From Pedobacter duraquae (GTDB taxonomy: Bacteria; Bacteroidota; Bacteroidia; Sphingobacteriales; Sphingobacteriaceae): DNA of 64,000 nt. Made by a program: the position numbers and the translations under genes. The stretch is from contig NZ_SNWM01000002.1 of the NCBI RefSeq assembly GCF_004362245.1, positions 744,001-808,000 of the forward strand, in the 5' to 3' direction. This document shows, piece after piece, positions 37,151-46,608 of this stretch (the stretch's first letter is position 1; each line of letters opens with the position of its first letter). The notes under the pieces were generated by a model that was not told the origin of the DNA, did not search any database, and saw only the letters and a list, made by a program, of their open reading frames with translations.

Positions 37151-38104
37151 TTATTTCTGATCAATTTTACCTAATAAACTGCTGTCAGCCTTAAGTTTTG
37201 CACATGCTGCAGACCATACAGAATCTTCCGGATAAAGGGCACTACGCAGGTAAGCCCAGGTCAGTTTTTGTACTATAGCTACACGATCAGGATTTTCATC
37301 GCTTGTTTCGGTAACCAGATCACCAGAAATTCCGCCAAGCAAATGCTCGCCGCCAAATAGCGTAAGGAGTGCGTTTGCACCGGGACTAAGGCTGTACGCA
37401 TCTGTAAACCAATCCCACCCGCGCACTGTTAGGGGAGAGATATCCTGGTCGCCGGCAATTACCATAGTCGGCGTTGTAAGCTCCGCATAGCTAGGGTTCA
37501 TAAAAGGAAAATGTTCTGCCGCCCACGCACTTAGATCTTCTCCCCCTTTACCAGCCGGGGTGAGTAATACTCCCGCTTTAATTCGCGCGTCGGAAAGATC
37601 TTCTCCCAGCGTACCATCACCACCTATTATTCGTGCACCTAATAACATCCCCGCAGTTTGGGCACCAAACGAATGACCCACCACAGCAACTCTGGTTTTA
37701 TCAGTACGTCCCTTTAAAGTAGGTACTGTACTTTCAATCATATCAAGCTCATCCAAAATACGCTTCATATCCTCAACACGAAATTTCCAGATTAAGGGAA
37801 CACGCGGATCATCCTGACTTAAAGCCAGCGTTCTTGAATCTAAAAAAGTGGGCTGTATAACTACAAACCCACGGGCTGCCCAGAAGTTGACCAAGGGGGC
37901 GTAACCATTTAAAGAAGATCCATAACCATGAGCAAAAATGATAACTGGCAGATTTGTCCCTGCTGCAGGTGCAGAAACACGTAGTTCCAGATCAGCTCCA
38001 CGTCCGGGCGCGGGAAATATAATCGGGCTAAAAGAGATAACGGGTGTTATTGCAGGTATGCCTGCTAAATTTGATTTGTTTGTTTCCATGATTTTGTAAT
38101 TCAT
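37151..38104 (-). CDS. alpha/beta hydrolase (chlorophyllase/PAF-acetylhydrolase-like)
   Basis: A 317-residue serine hydrolase. The oxyanion segment FAHGYGSSLNGY (near residue 58), the nucleophile elbow GHSFGAQTAG (Ser near 148), an Asp in AGDQDISPLT and a His in GGEHLLGG complete the triad. It resembles the chlorophyllase/dienelactone-hydrolase-like family acting on esters. Either of two Met codons (38104 or 38089) could start it. It lies 75 nt downstream of an AraC gene on the same strand and shares a 12-base promoter segment with the SDR gene at 3034. Confidence 0.88.
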   Translation of the reverse strand: MNYKIMETNKSNLAGIPAITPVISFSPIIFPAPGRGADLELRVSAPAAGTNLPVIIFAHGYGSSLNGYAPLVNFWAARGFVVIQPTFLDSRTLALSQDDPRVPLIWKFRVEDMKRILDELDMIESTVPTLKGRTDKTRVAVVGHSFGAQTAGMLLGARIIGGDGTLGEDLSDARIKAGVLLTPAGKGGEDLSAWAAEHFPFMNPSYAELTTPTMVIAGDQDISPLTVRGWDWFTDAYSLSPGANALLTLFGGEHLLGGISGDLVTETSDENPDRVAIVQKLTWAYLRSALYPEDSVWSAACAKLKADSSLLGKIDQK

Positions 38105-38112
38105 TTTATGAT

Positions 38113-38124
38113 CACAAAGTTCTG
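38113..38124 (-). promoter_or_regulatory. candidate hydrolase promoter segment
   Basis: Reads CAGAACTTTGTG on the minus strand, including the -7-like GAACTTTG, 8 nt before the hydrolase ATG. Identical to 3003-3014 before the SDR gene. Confidence 0.4.
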
Positions 38125-38179
38125 AACCTGGGGGCTGATCATGTAAAAAAAATCAAACGATAAACTATGATTTTCAAAC

Positions 38180-39061
38180 CTACTCTCTATTCTTCCTATA
38201 TGAATTAGGCGGCATACCACTCAGTCGCTTAAAATAGTTGTTAAAGTAACTCGGATACTCAAAGCCAAGTGCGTAAGCGATGTCGGCCACGCTCCAATTC
38301 GTGTGGTGTAAAAGTGCTTTAGCTTCTGCAGTTATACGTTCAGCAATATGCACGGAAATCGGCCGGCCTGTTATTTCTTTGACTGAGCGATTAAGATAGT
38401 TGACGTGTACTGATAGTTGATCTGCGAAGTCTTGCGCGGTTCTCAATTGAAGTGGCTGGGTCAAGGCTTCGACAGGAAATTGTTTTTCCAGCAAATCCAT
38501 GAACAAATAGGTCATACGGCCTGCAGCATTTTTTTCCACCTGTGCTATCTGTGGCTGGATGCGTAGCGCTTCATGGATTATAAGATCGATACAACTTCTA
38601 AGCATTTCGGCCTTTTGCGCATAACCGCCACAATATACAGCTTGCATCCGTTGAAAGATGCTGGTAACGAAAATTGCTTCTTCATCGTTTAACCGCACTA
38701 CAGGTATGCCATCAAAACGGAATAATGGTGTATTAAGCAGGCTATCTTTTCGTTCTCTGTTTCCAATAAATTCTTCGGTAAAAACGCAGGCATACCCTCG
38801 TTGCTCTTCAGATAGCTGCTCATTGGCATAAGGGATATGTGGATTGCCAAAAAAGAGAAAGGTGTCATTGATCTCAAATGCCTGATCGCCATAAGACAGG
38901 TTAAAATGCCCCGTCGCCAAAACGATTTTATAAAAATCTCTACGCCCATACACTAATGCGGGATATGCGGGGCCAGTAATCTCATGGATCTTAAAACCTT
39001 TAAGTTTAGCATCGCTGTGTTGAGATCTAACTGCTGTACATTCGAGATTTGCTTTCACCAC
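38180..39061 (-). CDS. AraC family transcriptional regulator
   Basis: A 293-residue AraC protein. The N-terminal sensor half (RRDFYKIVLATGHFNLSYGDQ, FFGNPHIPYANE) is clearly related to the AraC protein at 2048; the C terminus holds two HTH units (SVADIAYALGFEYPSYFNNYFKRLSG, PPNSYRK). Start is GTG at 39061, directly after the -7 box TAACTTTG (39070 to 39063), so the transcript would be leaderless; no other Met or Val start fits. It probably controls the downstream hydrolase gene and itself. Confidence 0.88.
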   Translation of the reverse strand: MVKANLECTAVRSQHSDAKLKGFKIHEITGPAYPALVYGRRDFYKIVLATGHFNLSYGDQAFEINDTFLFFGNPHIPYANEQLSEEQRGYACVFTEEFIGNRERKDSLLNTPLFRFDGIPVVRLNDEEAIFVTSIFQRMQAVYCGGYAQKAEMLRSCIDLIIHEALRIQPQIAQVEKNAAGRMTYLFMDLLEKQFPVEALTQPLQLRTAQDFADQLSVHVNYLNRSVKEITGRPISVHIAERITAEAKALLHHTNWSVADIAYALGFEYPSYFNNYFKRLSGMPPNSYRKNRE

Positions 39062-39062
39062 A

Positions 39063-39070
39063 CAAAGTTA
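39063..39070 (-). promoter_or_regulatory. -7 box of AraC gene
   Basis: TAACTTTG on the minus strand, an exact TAnnTTTG match, 1 nt before the GTG start. It supports a leaderless transcript; no clear -33 element. Confidence 0.4.
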
Positions 39071-39093
39071 ACAAATTCAAACTTGCTGAAAAG

Positions 39094-39924
39094 CTATTTT
39101 TCAGCGCGTAAAATATAAACATCGTGTTCAAGTTGTAAAAAACGAACGGGTATTTTATGTTCAAATTCCTTTGGTAGCTTATAGTATTGTAGTTTCGCAT
39201 GGTAGTCATTGGTGAACCACAGCAGGTTGTCGTACCCAAAAGGAATTTTAAGTTTTACAAGCTTGTCCATAAACCGGATATCACAATAAGCGGTACCATA
39301 CCAAATTGAAGTCCTGCCGTTGCCATTAATACCTCCGATTTCAAAAGGATTCAAATCTGAAGGATGGAAGTCTTCCATTGCAAAATGATTGATGTATACC
39401 GGTGACGTTCTTTGTTTCCATTTTGGCCAGGGAGGTAATACTCCATCCAAAAGCCTGCAATTCAAGAGATGATTTACCGCATCTTTTTTGACATCACTGG
39501 CACGTAGCACCACGTTGCCGTCCCCATCAGACTTTTCCCTATTGAGCTGATATCTAGTATCTGTTTGTAGAGGTATATACCTGTCTTTCTCCAGGATCTT
39601 CCCATACTGATCAAAAGTGATGTAAATGGTTTCAAAGTTATCATGAGAACCTGCATACACCTTTACGATAACTTTAAAATTCAGATTTAAGGTATCCATA
39701 TAAATTGAACTTACATAATCGGCAGACGAATCATTCGTGTCAAACTCCAGATCTCCCTGAATTGGAAGCTTCGTTAACGTATAGCCTACGCCTTTAGAAA
39801 AATTACCAGGATCAGCATAACTACCATTTAAGATGGAAGCAAAGATTCTGTTGATCAGCAGCGGTATTAAGATAGCTAACAATATTGCAACGACTATAAT
39901 GAGATACATTTTCCGTTTTTTCAT
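39094..39924 (-). CDS. hypothetical membrane-anchored protein
   Basis: A 276-residue protein with one N-terminal span (MYLIIVVAILLAILIPLLINRIF) and a long extracytoplasmic part rich in Tyr, Trp and Asp (e.g. DVKKDAVNHLLNCRLLDG, NGNGRTSIWYGTAYCDIRF). I do not recognise the family. Start taken at ATG 39924; the longer reading would use a TTG one codon earlier. It precedes the AraC gene on the same strand by 32 nt, so co-transcription is possible. Confidence 0.68.
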   Translation of the reverse strand: MKKRKMYLIIVVAILLAILIPLLINRIFASILNGSYADPGNFSKGVGYTLTKLPIQGDLEFDTNDSSADYVSSIYMDTLNLNFKVIVKVYAGSHDNFETIYITFDQYGKILEKDRYIPLQTDTRYQLNREKSDGDGNVVLRASDVKKDAVNHLLNCRLLDGVLPPWPKWKQRTSPVYINHFAMEDFHPSDLNPFEIGGINGNGRTSIWYGTAYCDIRFMDKLVKLKIPFGYDNLLWFTNDYHAKLQYYKLPKEFEHKIPVRFLQLEHDVYILRAEK

Positions 39925-40155
39925 CAATGGGTGGATACCTGGATTCCTGCCAGGAAGTTATAAGAACGTAAGCTATGCGCAATTGTTTGCTGAGCGAGAT
40001 AGCGACGGAAATTTTAATAAGAAACTAGCAATTTTAATGTTATAGTTATATATTAGCAACCGGGAAATGGTGTCTTCCTTTTAAAAACCGCAATTGCTGA
40101 TGGCGCCTATGATAAACCTCGTATGAACTTATTCATATGACAAAAACTATTATAG

Positions 40156-41592
40156 GTGAAAACAAACATCAATCCAAGCAACGGCTCCTCATTCTTTCAG
40201 GAACAATTCGCAGCCTTCAGGCAAATTTTACGTACGACTATTATTAGTATACCAGTTTCAATAGTTATTGGTAGCCTCGTTGCTTTTTTCCTTTGGTTAC
40301 TAAGCCTGGCTATCCATTTTCGTTTTGACCATAAGTGGTTACTGTTCCTCTTACCCCTTGCTGGTTTGATCATCCACTTTATTTATCGAACGGTCGGGAA
40401 ATCTTCCGAAAAAGGCAATAACCTCATCATTGAGCAAATAGCCCTGGAAGGCGGAGAAATACCACCTCTGATGGGTCCTGTAATTTTGGTTACCACAGTA
40501 ATCACTCATCTTTTTGGCGGATCTGCAGGACGTGAAGGAACGGCTGTTCAGATCGGCGGCAGTATAGCGGCACTATTTGGCAGGTGGTTTAAGTTAAAAG
40601 GATCCGATTTAAAAATTGTGCTTATCGCCGGTATTGCCGCGGGATTTGGTGCTGTATTTGGCACCCCTGTTACCGGAGCAATATTTGCAATGGAAGTATT
40701 GGCAATTGGAAAGATACAGTACAACGCTTTAATTCCCGGACTGATAGCAGCTTTAGTTGGCGACCTTACAGTAAGCGCCTGGCACATTACCCATGTTCAA
40801 TATCATATTGACGCCATCCCTGCTGCCCCCTATTTTTTATCAGACTATCTCCCCATAGATTTTTTGCTACTTGCGAAGGTTTTCATTTCCTCCACCGCAT
40901 TTGGTTTAGCCAGCCTTCTTTTTTCTGAAATGGCACACAAAATCAAAGCTCTCGGTCTTAAATTATTCAAACACCAATGGATGTTACCAATTTTGGGCGG
41001 ATTGATAATTATCGGTTTGACATTATTATTGGGAAAACCCGACTATCTCAGCCTTGGCGTAGATGCTGAATATCCTGGTGCAGTAACTATCCCATCTGCT
41101 TTTCATACCGGAGGTGCGCAAGCCTGGAGTTGGTTTTGGAAAACACTATACACAACAATAACACTTGCCACCGGATTCAAAGGCGGAGAGGTAACGCCAC
41201 TCTTTTATATCGGGGCTACACTAGGCAATACACTCGCCACTGTGCTGAATGCGCCGGTAAGCCTGTTCGCTGCTTTAGGATTTATCGCTGTATTTGCGGG
41301 TGCCACCAAAACGCCACTTGCCTGTACTTTTATGGGTGTCGAATTATTTGGTGGAGAACATGTTCTCCTTTTTACAGTAGCTTGTTTTACGGCATATTTT
41401 TTTAGTGGGAATTCTGGAATTTACACCGCCCATCGCACTGCTATTCCCAAAAAAGTTGATCCTAATTTTGTTGCCGACAGCCCTCTTTCCGAAACCATGA
41501 ATCCCAGCGGATATTTCTATCAAAAGCTAAATAAATATAGTGCTCCATTCAAGAAGCAATTTTCAAGAATAAGAAAGCCAACAAACTCCTGA
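40156..41592 (+). CDS. ClC-type chloride/proton antiporter
   Basis: A 478-residue inner-membrane ClC family protein with about 10-12 helices. The ion-path motif GGSAGREGTAVQIGG contains the gating Glu that marks proton-coupled antiporters; the second motif GFKGGEVTPLFYIGATLG and the third segment GATKTPLACTFMGVELFGG are as in ClcB-like members. The N-terminal GSxGP loop of channel-type proteins is replaced. The start is GTG, and about 30 polar residues precede the first span. Exchanges Cl- (or F-) for H+; selectivity not shown. Confidence 0.92.
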   Translation: MKTNINPSNGSSFFQEQFAAFRQILRTTIISIPVSIVIGSLVAFFLWLLSLAIHFRFDHKWLLFLLPLAGLIIHFIYRTVGKSSEKGNNLIIEQIALEGGEIPPLMGPVILVTTVITHLFGGSAGREGTAVQIGGSIAALFGRWFKLKGSDLKIVLIAGIAAGFGAVFGTPVTGAIFAMEVLAIGKIQYNALIPGLIAALVGDLTVSAWHITHVQYHIDAIPAAPYFLSDYLPIDFLLLAKVFISSTAFGLASLLFSEMAHKIKALGLKLFKHQWMLPILGGLIIIGLTLLLGKPDYLSLGVDAEYPGAVTIPSAFHTGGAQAWSWFWKTLYTTITLATGFKGGEVTPLFYIGATLGNTLATVLNAPVSLFAALGFIAVFAGATKTPLACTFMGVELFGGEHVLLFTVACFTAYFFSGNSGIYTAHRTAIPKKVDPNFVADSPLSETMNPSGYFYQKLNKYSAPFKKQFSRIRKPTNS

Positions 41593-41632
41593 TTCCTGCG
41601 TTGTACATCAATAATAACATGTTACGTGCTAT

Positions 41633-42295
41633 ATGAAATTATTCCTGATCCTATTCATTTTGTTTCCATTACAAATGCCGGTACGTCAGCTGCCAGATTT
41701 ATTTGTTCCTAAAGGCTATACTCAAGTTTTAGAAACTGAAGGCGACCTGGATAAAGATGGCATTAAGGAACATATCTATGTGTTCGATACAGATAAAACT
41801 GATGGTGAGCTTGGGTTCTTCAGGGTCCTGTATATTTGCAAATCTATTGGTGGGAAAATTAAGTTGTGGAAAAAGAATACATCTGTTTTAAGAAGTAGTA
41901 AAAACTGCGGCTTTTGTTTAGATGACGGTATTGATCTATCTGTTACTATTAAAAACAACACCCTAATTATTGCGCAAACATTCAATCACAATTCAAGACA
42001 TTACAGCACCGTTAACAGCATATTTCGTTATCAGCATGCAGACTGGTTTTTGATCGGGTCTACCTACAACCTTTACGACACCTGTGAGTTTGATTTCACA
42101 TACGACATCAACTTCTCAACGAAAAAAGTAGAGATCTCTGAAAATTATGGAGATTGCGATGAGAACAAAAAAATCCCTGAAGATAAATCCTACAGTTTCA
42201 ACTATCCATTCAAAGGTATTCCGCGGATGGACGGATTTAAGCCGGGAGATAATGCCATCAAGGTGCCAAACTCAAAAAAATATTTTCTTTACTAG
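41633..42295 (+). CDS. secreted hypothetical protein with EF-hand-like loop
   Basis: A 220-residue exported protein: short signal peptide (MKLFLILFILFPLQMP), then a beta-rich body that contains DLDKDGIKEHIY, a calcium-loop pattern seen in VCBS/FG-GAP and dockerin-type proteins, and two Cys pairs (KNCGFCLDDG and YDTCEF/YGDCDE). Family not recognised. It follows the ClC gene by 40 nt on the same strand and is convergent with the YcaQ-type gene. Confidence 0.7.
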   Translation: MKLFLILFILFPLQMPVRQLPDLFVPKGYTQVLETEGDLDKDGIKEHIYVFDTDKTDGELGFFRVLYICKSIGGKIKLWKKNTSVLRSSKNCGFCLDDGIDLSVTIKNNTLIIAQTFNHNSRHYSTVNSIFRYQHADWFLIGSTYNLYDTCEFDFTYDINFSTKKVEISENYGDCDENKKIPEDKSYSFNYPFKGIPRMDGFKPGDNAIKVPNSKKYFLY

Positions 42296-42331
42296 TGGAG
42301 CGCAAAAATTAAACTGTTTCTACCTTCGTTA

Positions 42332-43531
42332 TTACGTTCTCATAAATCCGAGCCTAATTGATCTTAAGTAATCCTGCCTGTTAGATTCCTTAAAAACGAT
42401 ATCCAGGCAAGCATTAAATTTAACAAATTCCTTTAGCGCAATTATAAGCTGACTGATCGCCGATGCATCAAGCTCGACATTTTCAAAGTGGAGGTTATGA
42501 ACAATCAAAACTTTCTGTTTCCTATCGGCCTTTGCATCCATGCGTGCAATAAACAAATCTCCATGCAATATTGGTAGAGAGAAGTACCCATACTTGCGTT
42601 TTGCAGCAGGAACAAAACACTCAATCTGATAGTCAAAGTCAAAAAAATCCTTTAAGCGATGCCTGAACACATTCAAAATATCAAATGGTGAAAGTATAAA
42701 TACTTCTCCTGATAATTCCACTTCCGAAACCTGATCTTTCAGCATGTAGAAGGTTCCTTTGGTTAGACCGGGCACAGCAACGACGTTAACCAACCCTTCG
42801 TTCAACATTTTCTCAAGCTCACTTTTCACCAGGTGACCTTTAACGTGACGGGCACGCCAGTTCATTTCTTTAATAGAAGCGATACCCAATGCTCCGAGTG
42901 TACGCCGGATAATATACCGCGCAAATTCTTCTGCTGTAGGCAAAGTTACATCTGTCTCTGGTGAAATTAAATTCATGGGGAGATCGTAAATCTTCTTAAA
43001 ACCCCTGGTCCTGGTAATCATTAGCTTACCTTCAAGATACAGTCGTTCCAACGCAACCTTTGCGGGCCTCCAATCCCACCAACCGGAACTGGACTCCAGC
43101 CTGTCGTTTTCAAAATCCCCAACCATTAATGGTCCTTCGCGCTCTATTCGGCTCAGTACATCCTGCATTAAGTTTACTTCTCCTTTGGTCTTTTCCTTTC
43201 CATTCACAACAAAGGCATGCTTAACGGGGAGTGAAAAGCGAAAATCTTGCATGGGCAAATAACCTGCATCGGAGGTGAAAAACTCAAAAATCTGGCCGTC
43301 GGAGATGAGCTCATCCAGCCACTCAGTTTGATAATCTGGGATACGCGAGGCCATAACCTGATGATGGGCTCGCTCTACTACGTAATTGGTATCCAGCTGA
43401 ACAAAACCAAGGTGACCAATCAGTGAGTACACAGCGTCTACACCTGTTCCAAACTGCCCTACCTTAGCAAGTCCGGCAGCATGGAGAATAATTTTACGTG
43501 CCTGCGCCTTTGAAAATACGATCTGGTCCAT
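42332..43531 (-). CDS. YcaQ/AlkX-type DNA glycosylase (HTH_42)
   Basis: A 399-residue winged-helix DNA glycosylase of the interstrand-crosslink repair family. It carries the catalytic QxD motif as FVQLDTNYVVERAHHQVMASR; related enzymes unhook crosslinks and remove bulky purine adducts. Further family blocks: WWDWRPAKVALERLYLEGKL and FDILNVFRHRLKDFFDFDYQIECFVP. Start taken at ATG 43531 (MDQIVFSKAQ). Its neighbours give no repair context. Confidence 0.9.
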   Translation of the reverse strand: MDQIVFSKAQARKIILHAAGLAKVGQFGTGVDAVYSLIGHLGFVQLDTNYVVERAHHQVMASRIPDYQTEWLDELISDGQIFEFFTSDAGYLPMQDFRFSLPVKHAFVVNGKEKTKGEVNLMQDVLSRIEREGPLMVGDFENDRLESSSGWWDWRPAKVALERLYLEGKLMITRTRGFKKIYDLPMNLISPETDVTLPTAEEFARYIIRRTLGALGIASIKEMNWRARHVKGHLVKSELEKMLNEGLVNVVAVPGLTKGTFYMLKDQVSEVELSGEVFILSPFDILNVFRHRLKDFFDFDYQIECFVPAAKRKYGYFSLPILHGDLFIARMDAKADRKQKVLIVHNLHFENVELDASAISQLIIALKEFVKFNACLDIVFKESNRQDYLRSIRLGFMRT

Positions 43532-43679
43532 AGCTATAAAATTAAACATCTTCAGTTCAAACCACGCGCAAAAAATTAACCCACTTGACAGTATCCAGAT
43601 ATTCCACGTCTCAAACTACCTTAGGCATATGTGTAAAGTAACCTTTCCGAATTAGGAATAGGCTTCGCTTAAACAACCT

Positions 43680-43850
43680 TTAAGCTCTATCCAAATACAC
43701 CTTAACGGCTTCAATGGAATTGCCTACTGCTGCAACGGCTTCTCTTAATTCATCATTGGTGACTTTAAGTTCGCTTGTCCAATGTAACAGTTCATAATCC
43801 CGATCGAGGTTGATTGTATTTGGATCTGGTATATTATCGGAATATTCCAT
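43680..43850 (-). CDS. DUF3606 micro-protein
   Basis: A 56-residue protein found by reading the gap on the minus strand: it starts MEYSDNIPDPNTINLDRDYE and ends EAVKVYLDRA. The pattern NTINLDRDYEL.HWTSELKVT.DELREAVAAVGNS..AV..YL matches the DUF3606 family of 50-60-residue proteins of unknown function. Its ATG is 5 nt after the stop of the gene at 43856, so the two are co-transcribed. Confidence 0.85.
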   Translation of the reverse strand: MEYSDNIPDPNTINLDRDYELLHWTSELKVTNDELREAVAAVGNSIEAVKVYLDRA

Positions 43851-43855
43851 GATGT

Positions 43856-44167
43856 TTAAAGCTCCTCTCTTTTCTTAAGCCTGTCAATTACTACACTATC
43901 TACAGTTTCCGCAGAAATACCATATCCATTCACAAATATGCCCATTAAAGACTTATCGACTGAAGATACAGCATACAATATCGCCTCATCATCGGGATCC
44001 GTATCGCCTTCAAAGCGGTAAACGTGATCTATAACAAACCGTTCGGGATCGCTCTTTAAAAGATGCTGAGGACTGTCTGAACTGACATCTTCCAAATTAA
44101 AATCTATCGTATAACCCCTTTGATCAAGTACCTGCATCACCTGAGTCAGCGTTTTCATTTCTTCCAT
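43856..44167 (-). CDS. hypothetical protein of the so-called phosphoribosylpyrophosphate synthetase group
   Basis: A 103-residue soluble protein starting MEEMKTLTQVMQVLDQRGYTIDF and containing RFVIDHVYRFEGDTDPDDEAILYAVSS. This small family is common in Bacteroidota; databases sometimes label members phosphoribosylpyrophosphate synthetase, but the motifs of that enzyme are absent, so the label is not supported. I used ATG 44167; upstream GTG starts would extend it by 14 residues. It is the first of a two-gene unit with the DUF3606 gene. Confidence 0.78.
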   Translation of the reverse strand: MEEMKTLTQVMQVLDQRGYTIDFNLEDVSSDSPQHLLKSDPERFVIDHVYRFEGDTDPDDEAILYAVSSVDKSLMGIFVNGYGISAETVDSVVIDRLKKREEL

Positions 44168-44480
44168 ATTGTATCTGCTATCAGTGTTCTTAAACATATT
44201 TCGGACCACTGGTTTGTTTATTTAAATATCTTATTTTTTTCGCTGTTATGCAATCAAAAAACAAACCGAAAGACAATGTTATGCAAAACAGATGTTTATG
44301 AAATGTCCCACTTACTGACGTTCACGATATAGCGTAAATTCACGAAAATATCCGCTATATCCCTATTTGCTATAAATGGTTGACAATCTTTTATCCTTCC
44401 GAAGCCATAGCGTTCAACGATATCAGTAATGAAGATAACGGCAACGATGCGGGTGTGCAAAAACAGTAACGTATAACAAT
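44168..44480. other. 313-nt repeat-bearing intergenic region
   Basis: No gene seen. It holds a direct repeat TGTTATGCAA at 44244-44253 and 44277-44286 (33 nt apart) and an inverted repeat GATATAGCG/CGCTATATC at 44326-44334 and 44353-44361 (9-bp arms, 18-nt loop), plus TTCACGA twice (44321 and 44339). It separates two minus-strand units. Confidence 0.55.
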
Positions 44481-45191
44481 TTAGTTAAACGTATAAGTTA
44501 GCCACAACACATCATTTTCAATTTGCTGTACTTGTTTAAGCTTCATTACTGTTGCAGCCTTCCTTTTTACACTTTTATCAACTTCAAACAGTGTAGCCGT
44601 TTCGATGGTTCCATCGGCGATCGGTAAAATCAATTGGTGAAGCTCATCAATCAACTCTTCATTCAAGAAACTACCATTGATGTGGGCGCCCCCCTCAAGC
44701 ATTAACTTTTCGATGCCAAATAGCTGATGCAACTTCTTAAGCGCAATTTTTAGATCAACTTTTGTATTCCCTGCAAATAGGTAAGATACGCCGATATCCT
44801 TTAAGTGTGTCAAATAAGCATCTTCCACCTTTTCCGTTAATATTGTAATCACGTGATCTCCTTGCATAGTAGCCTTTTTCCAACCCAGTTTAGCCTCCGC
44901 ATCTATTGCTATAGCAAAGGAATCCCCGGTATAAGCTGCTACAAAATCATTACGCTCTATTTCCTGGTGACCTTTTTTTAGAATTCTAGGTTCAAAATTC
45001 GTAAAATCTTTTTCCATCGTTGTTCGTCCAACTATCCAGGCACCCACACCAATCTGTTCGTGTGTTTTTTCAAAAGCAGTCAATAGCGACTTTACCTTGC
45101 TACTGCTTCCCCATTTCTCACTAAGTATTTTACCGTCAACAGAGGTCATCATCAGGCACATTACAAAAGGTCGATCTGTTATCTTTTTCAT
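44481..45191 (-). CDS. RibD C-terminal/dihydrofolate-reductase-like protein
   Basis: A 236-residue cytoplasmic NADPH-dependent reductase of the RibD_C fold. The start MKKITDRPFVMCLMMTSVDGKI, the central GAWIVGRTTMEKDF and the LMLEGGAHINGSFLNEELIDEL segment are typical. Stand-alone members are of uncertain role and are not the riboflavin enzyme proper, which carries an additional deaminase domain. Start placed at ATG 45191, not the in-frame codon nine residues upstream. Single-gene unit. Confidence 0.9.
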   Translation of the reverse strand: MKKITDRPFVMCLMMTSVDGKILSEKWGSSSKVKSLLTAFEKTHEQIGVGAWIVGRTTMEKDFTNFEPRILKKGHQEIERNDFVAAYTGDSFAIAIDAEAKLGWKKATMQGDHVITILTEKVEDAYLTHLKDIGVSYLFAGNTKVDLKIALKKLHQLFGIEKLMLEGGAHINGSFLNEELIDELHQLILPIADGTIETATLFEVDKSVKRKAATVMKLKQVQQIENDVLWLTYTFN

Positions 45192-45279
45192 TATTCTCTT
45201 AAATTCATTTGTGATCACTACAAGTTAAGATAACAGTCCGTTACTTATTTAGTTTGACAACCGTGCAGCAGCACGAGAT

Positions 45280-46608
45280 TTATAACGACTTCTTCAGATA
45301 ATTTAATGCTACTTGCAGTTCTTCGTCTTTAGTGTCTGTAGAAAAGATAGATTTTGCCGGAACAAGGATATCAGGTTGTATTCCGATCCCTATATAATCT
45401 GTTCCATCAGGAAGCATGTCTCGTTTCGCACAAATTCTCGCGATCATCCCAATCGGTAACTCTACTCTTAGCGGTTGGCCGGAGCTCCCTGCGCTAGGTT
45501 GACCTATCCTGATGATATTTTTACTCCCTAAAAGATATATTAGAAAATCCTCTGCAGCAGAAAAAGTGTTTTTGGAAGTCAGGATCACGACAGGCCGATT
45601 CAATTTTGATTCTGTTGCAGCCGCAGCAATAGTATCCCCTGGGTGAAACTCCCAGGCGTTCATTTCCTGATATTCCTTATATTTATAATCGGGGGTTTTG
45701 TTAGCTGCTTTGTTAAATGATCCCCAGGCTTTGTTGGCGGCATTGTTAATGCGTGTGCGCCAGGATGACCCCACAAGATATTGTTTATCTGTAATCACTT
45801 TAGCAATCTCCAACGCGTAGTCACTGTTCCCTCCCCCATTGTTTCGCAGATCCAGGATGAGTGCCCGTTGAGTTTTTAGCGTTGGTAAAATATTTTTAAA
45901 ACTATCCACAACGGCGGAATCTGAAAAAGTATTAATTTGAACAAAGCCAATATTACCTTTCAAGATGTGATGTGCAAATTTTGGTGACGATTGTATATTT
46001 GTGGCAGGAAAGTACTGAAACTTACCAAGCTTAAACAGGTCATTCAAATTTCTCTTCAGTACAATAATCTTTTCTTTACCGTCTGGTTTCTTGAAAAGCA
46101 CCTTGATTTCCGAACCTTTAAAACCCAGCCAGGAATCATTTTTTAAAAATTCGGATGCTTCGCGGCCGTTAATTTTCAGTACTTCACTTTTCAGTGGTAA
46201 CTCATCCTTGAGATTCGAATCAAGTCTGTAGACCAGTAGTTTTCCATCAACACGTGTTATTGACACAGGTGGCTGATCAATTTCGTCCCAAAAGCCCTGG
46301 TTAACCCAAACTGCGGTGTGCCCGTCCTTAAGCTCTTCAAGAAATTTTGTAAGTACCCGGTTTACTTCAAAAACGTTAGATGCGCTTAAGACCTTTGGTA
46401 TATAGGCACGGTATACGCTATCCCAATTCAAATTGGGTTGTTTATCAAACCAGACAAAATTATATGCCGACTCTTTCCAAAGTGTTGCTAGCCCAAGCAT
46501 CTTATCCGCTGTAGACACCGTATCGGTCATCTTGATTTTTCGCTGTGCCTGAGCAGACGAAAAAAAGAAACAAACCATAAAAACAAATAAAGTAACGTTC
46601 TTGATCAT
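45280..46608 (-). CDS. S41 family secreted peptidase
   Basis: A 442-residue exported C-terminal-processing-type protease. Signal peptide to about residue 21 (SSAQAQ), a PDZ-like segment (VYRLDSNLKDELPLKSEVLKINGREASEFL), and the peptidase core with NIGFVQINTFSDS, ALILDLRNNGGGNSDYA and the catalytic Ser in SKNTFSAAEDFLIYLLGSKN. Acts in the periplasm, probably on peptides or damaged proteins. It follows the response-regulator gene by 77 nt on the same strand, with a small hairpin AGCGTT-GCAT-AACGCT (46654-46669) between them. Confidence 0.92.
   Translation of the reverse strand: MIKNVTLFVFMVCFFFSSAQAQRKIKMTDTVSTADKMLGLATLWKESAYNFVWFDKQPNLNWDSVYRAYIPKVLSASNVFEVNRVLTKFLEELKDGHTAVWVNQGFWDEIDQPPVSITRVDGKLLVYRLDSNLKDELPLKSEVLKINGREASEFLKNDSWLGFKGSEIKVLFKKPDGKEKIIVLKRNLNDLFKLGKFQYFPATNIQSSPKFAHHILKGNIGFVQINTFSDSAVVDSFKNILPTLKTQRALILDLRNNGGGNSDYALEIAKVITDKQYLVGSSWRTRINNAANKAWGSFNKAANKTPDYKYKEYQEMNAWEFHPGDTIAAAATESKLNRPVVILTSKNTFSAAEDFLIYLLGSKNIIRIGQPSAGSSGQPLRVELPIGMIARICAKRDMLPDGTDYIGIGIQPDILVPAKSIFSTDTKDEELQVALNYLKKSL

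Noticed and set aside
43856..44167. phosphoribosylpyrophosphate synthetase as a functional name
   Set aside because: Protein is only 103 aa and lacks the enzyme's PRPP and ATP motifs; kept as hypothetical.
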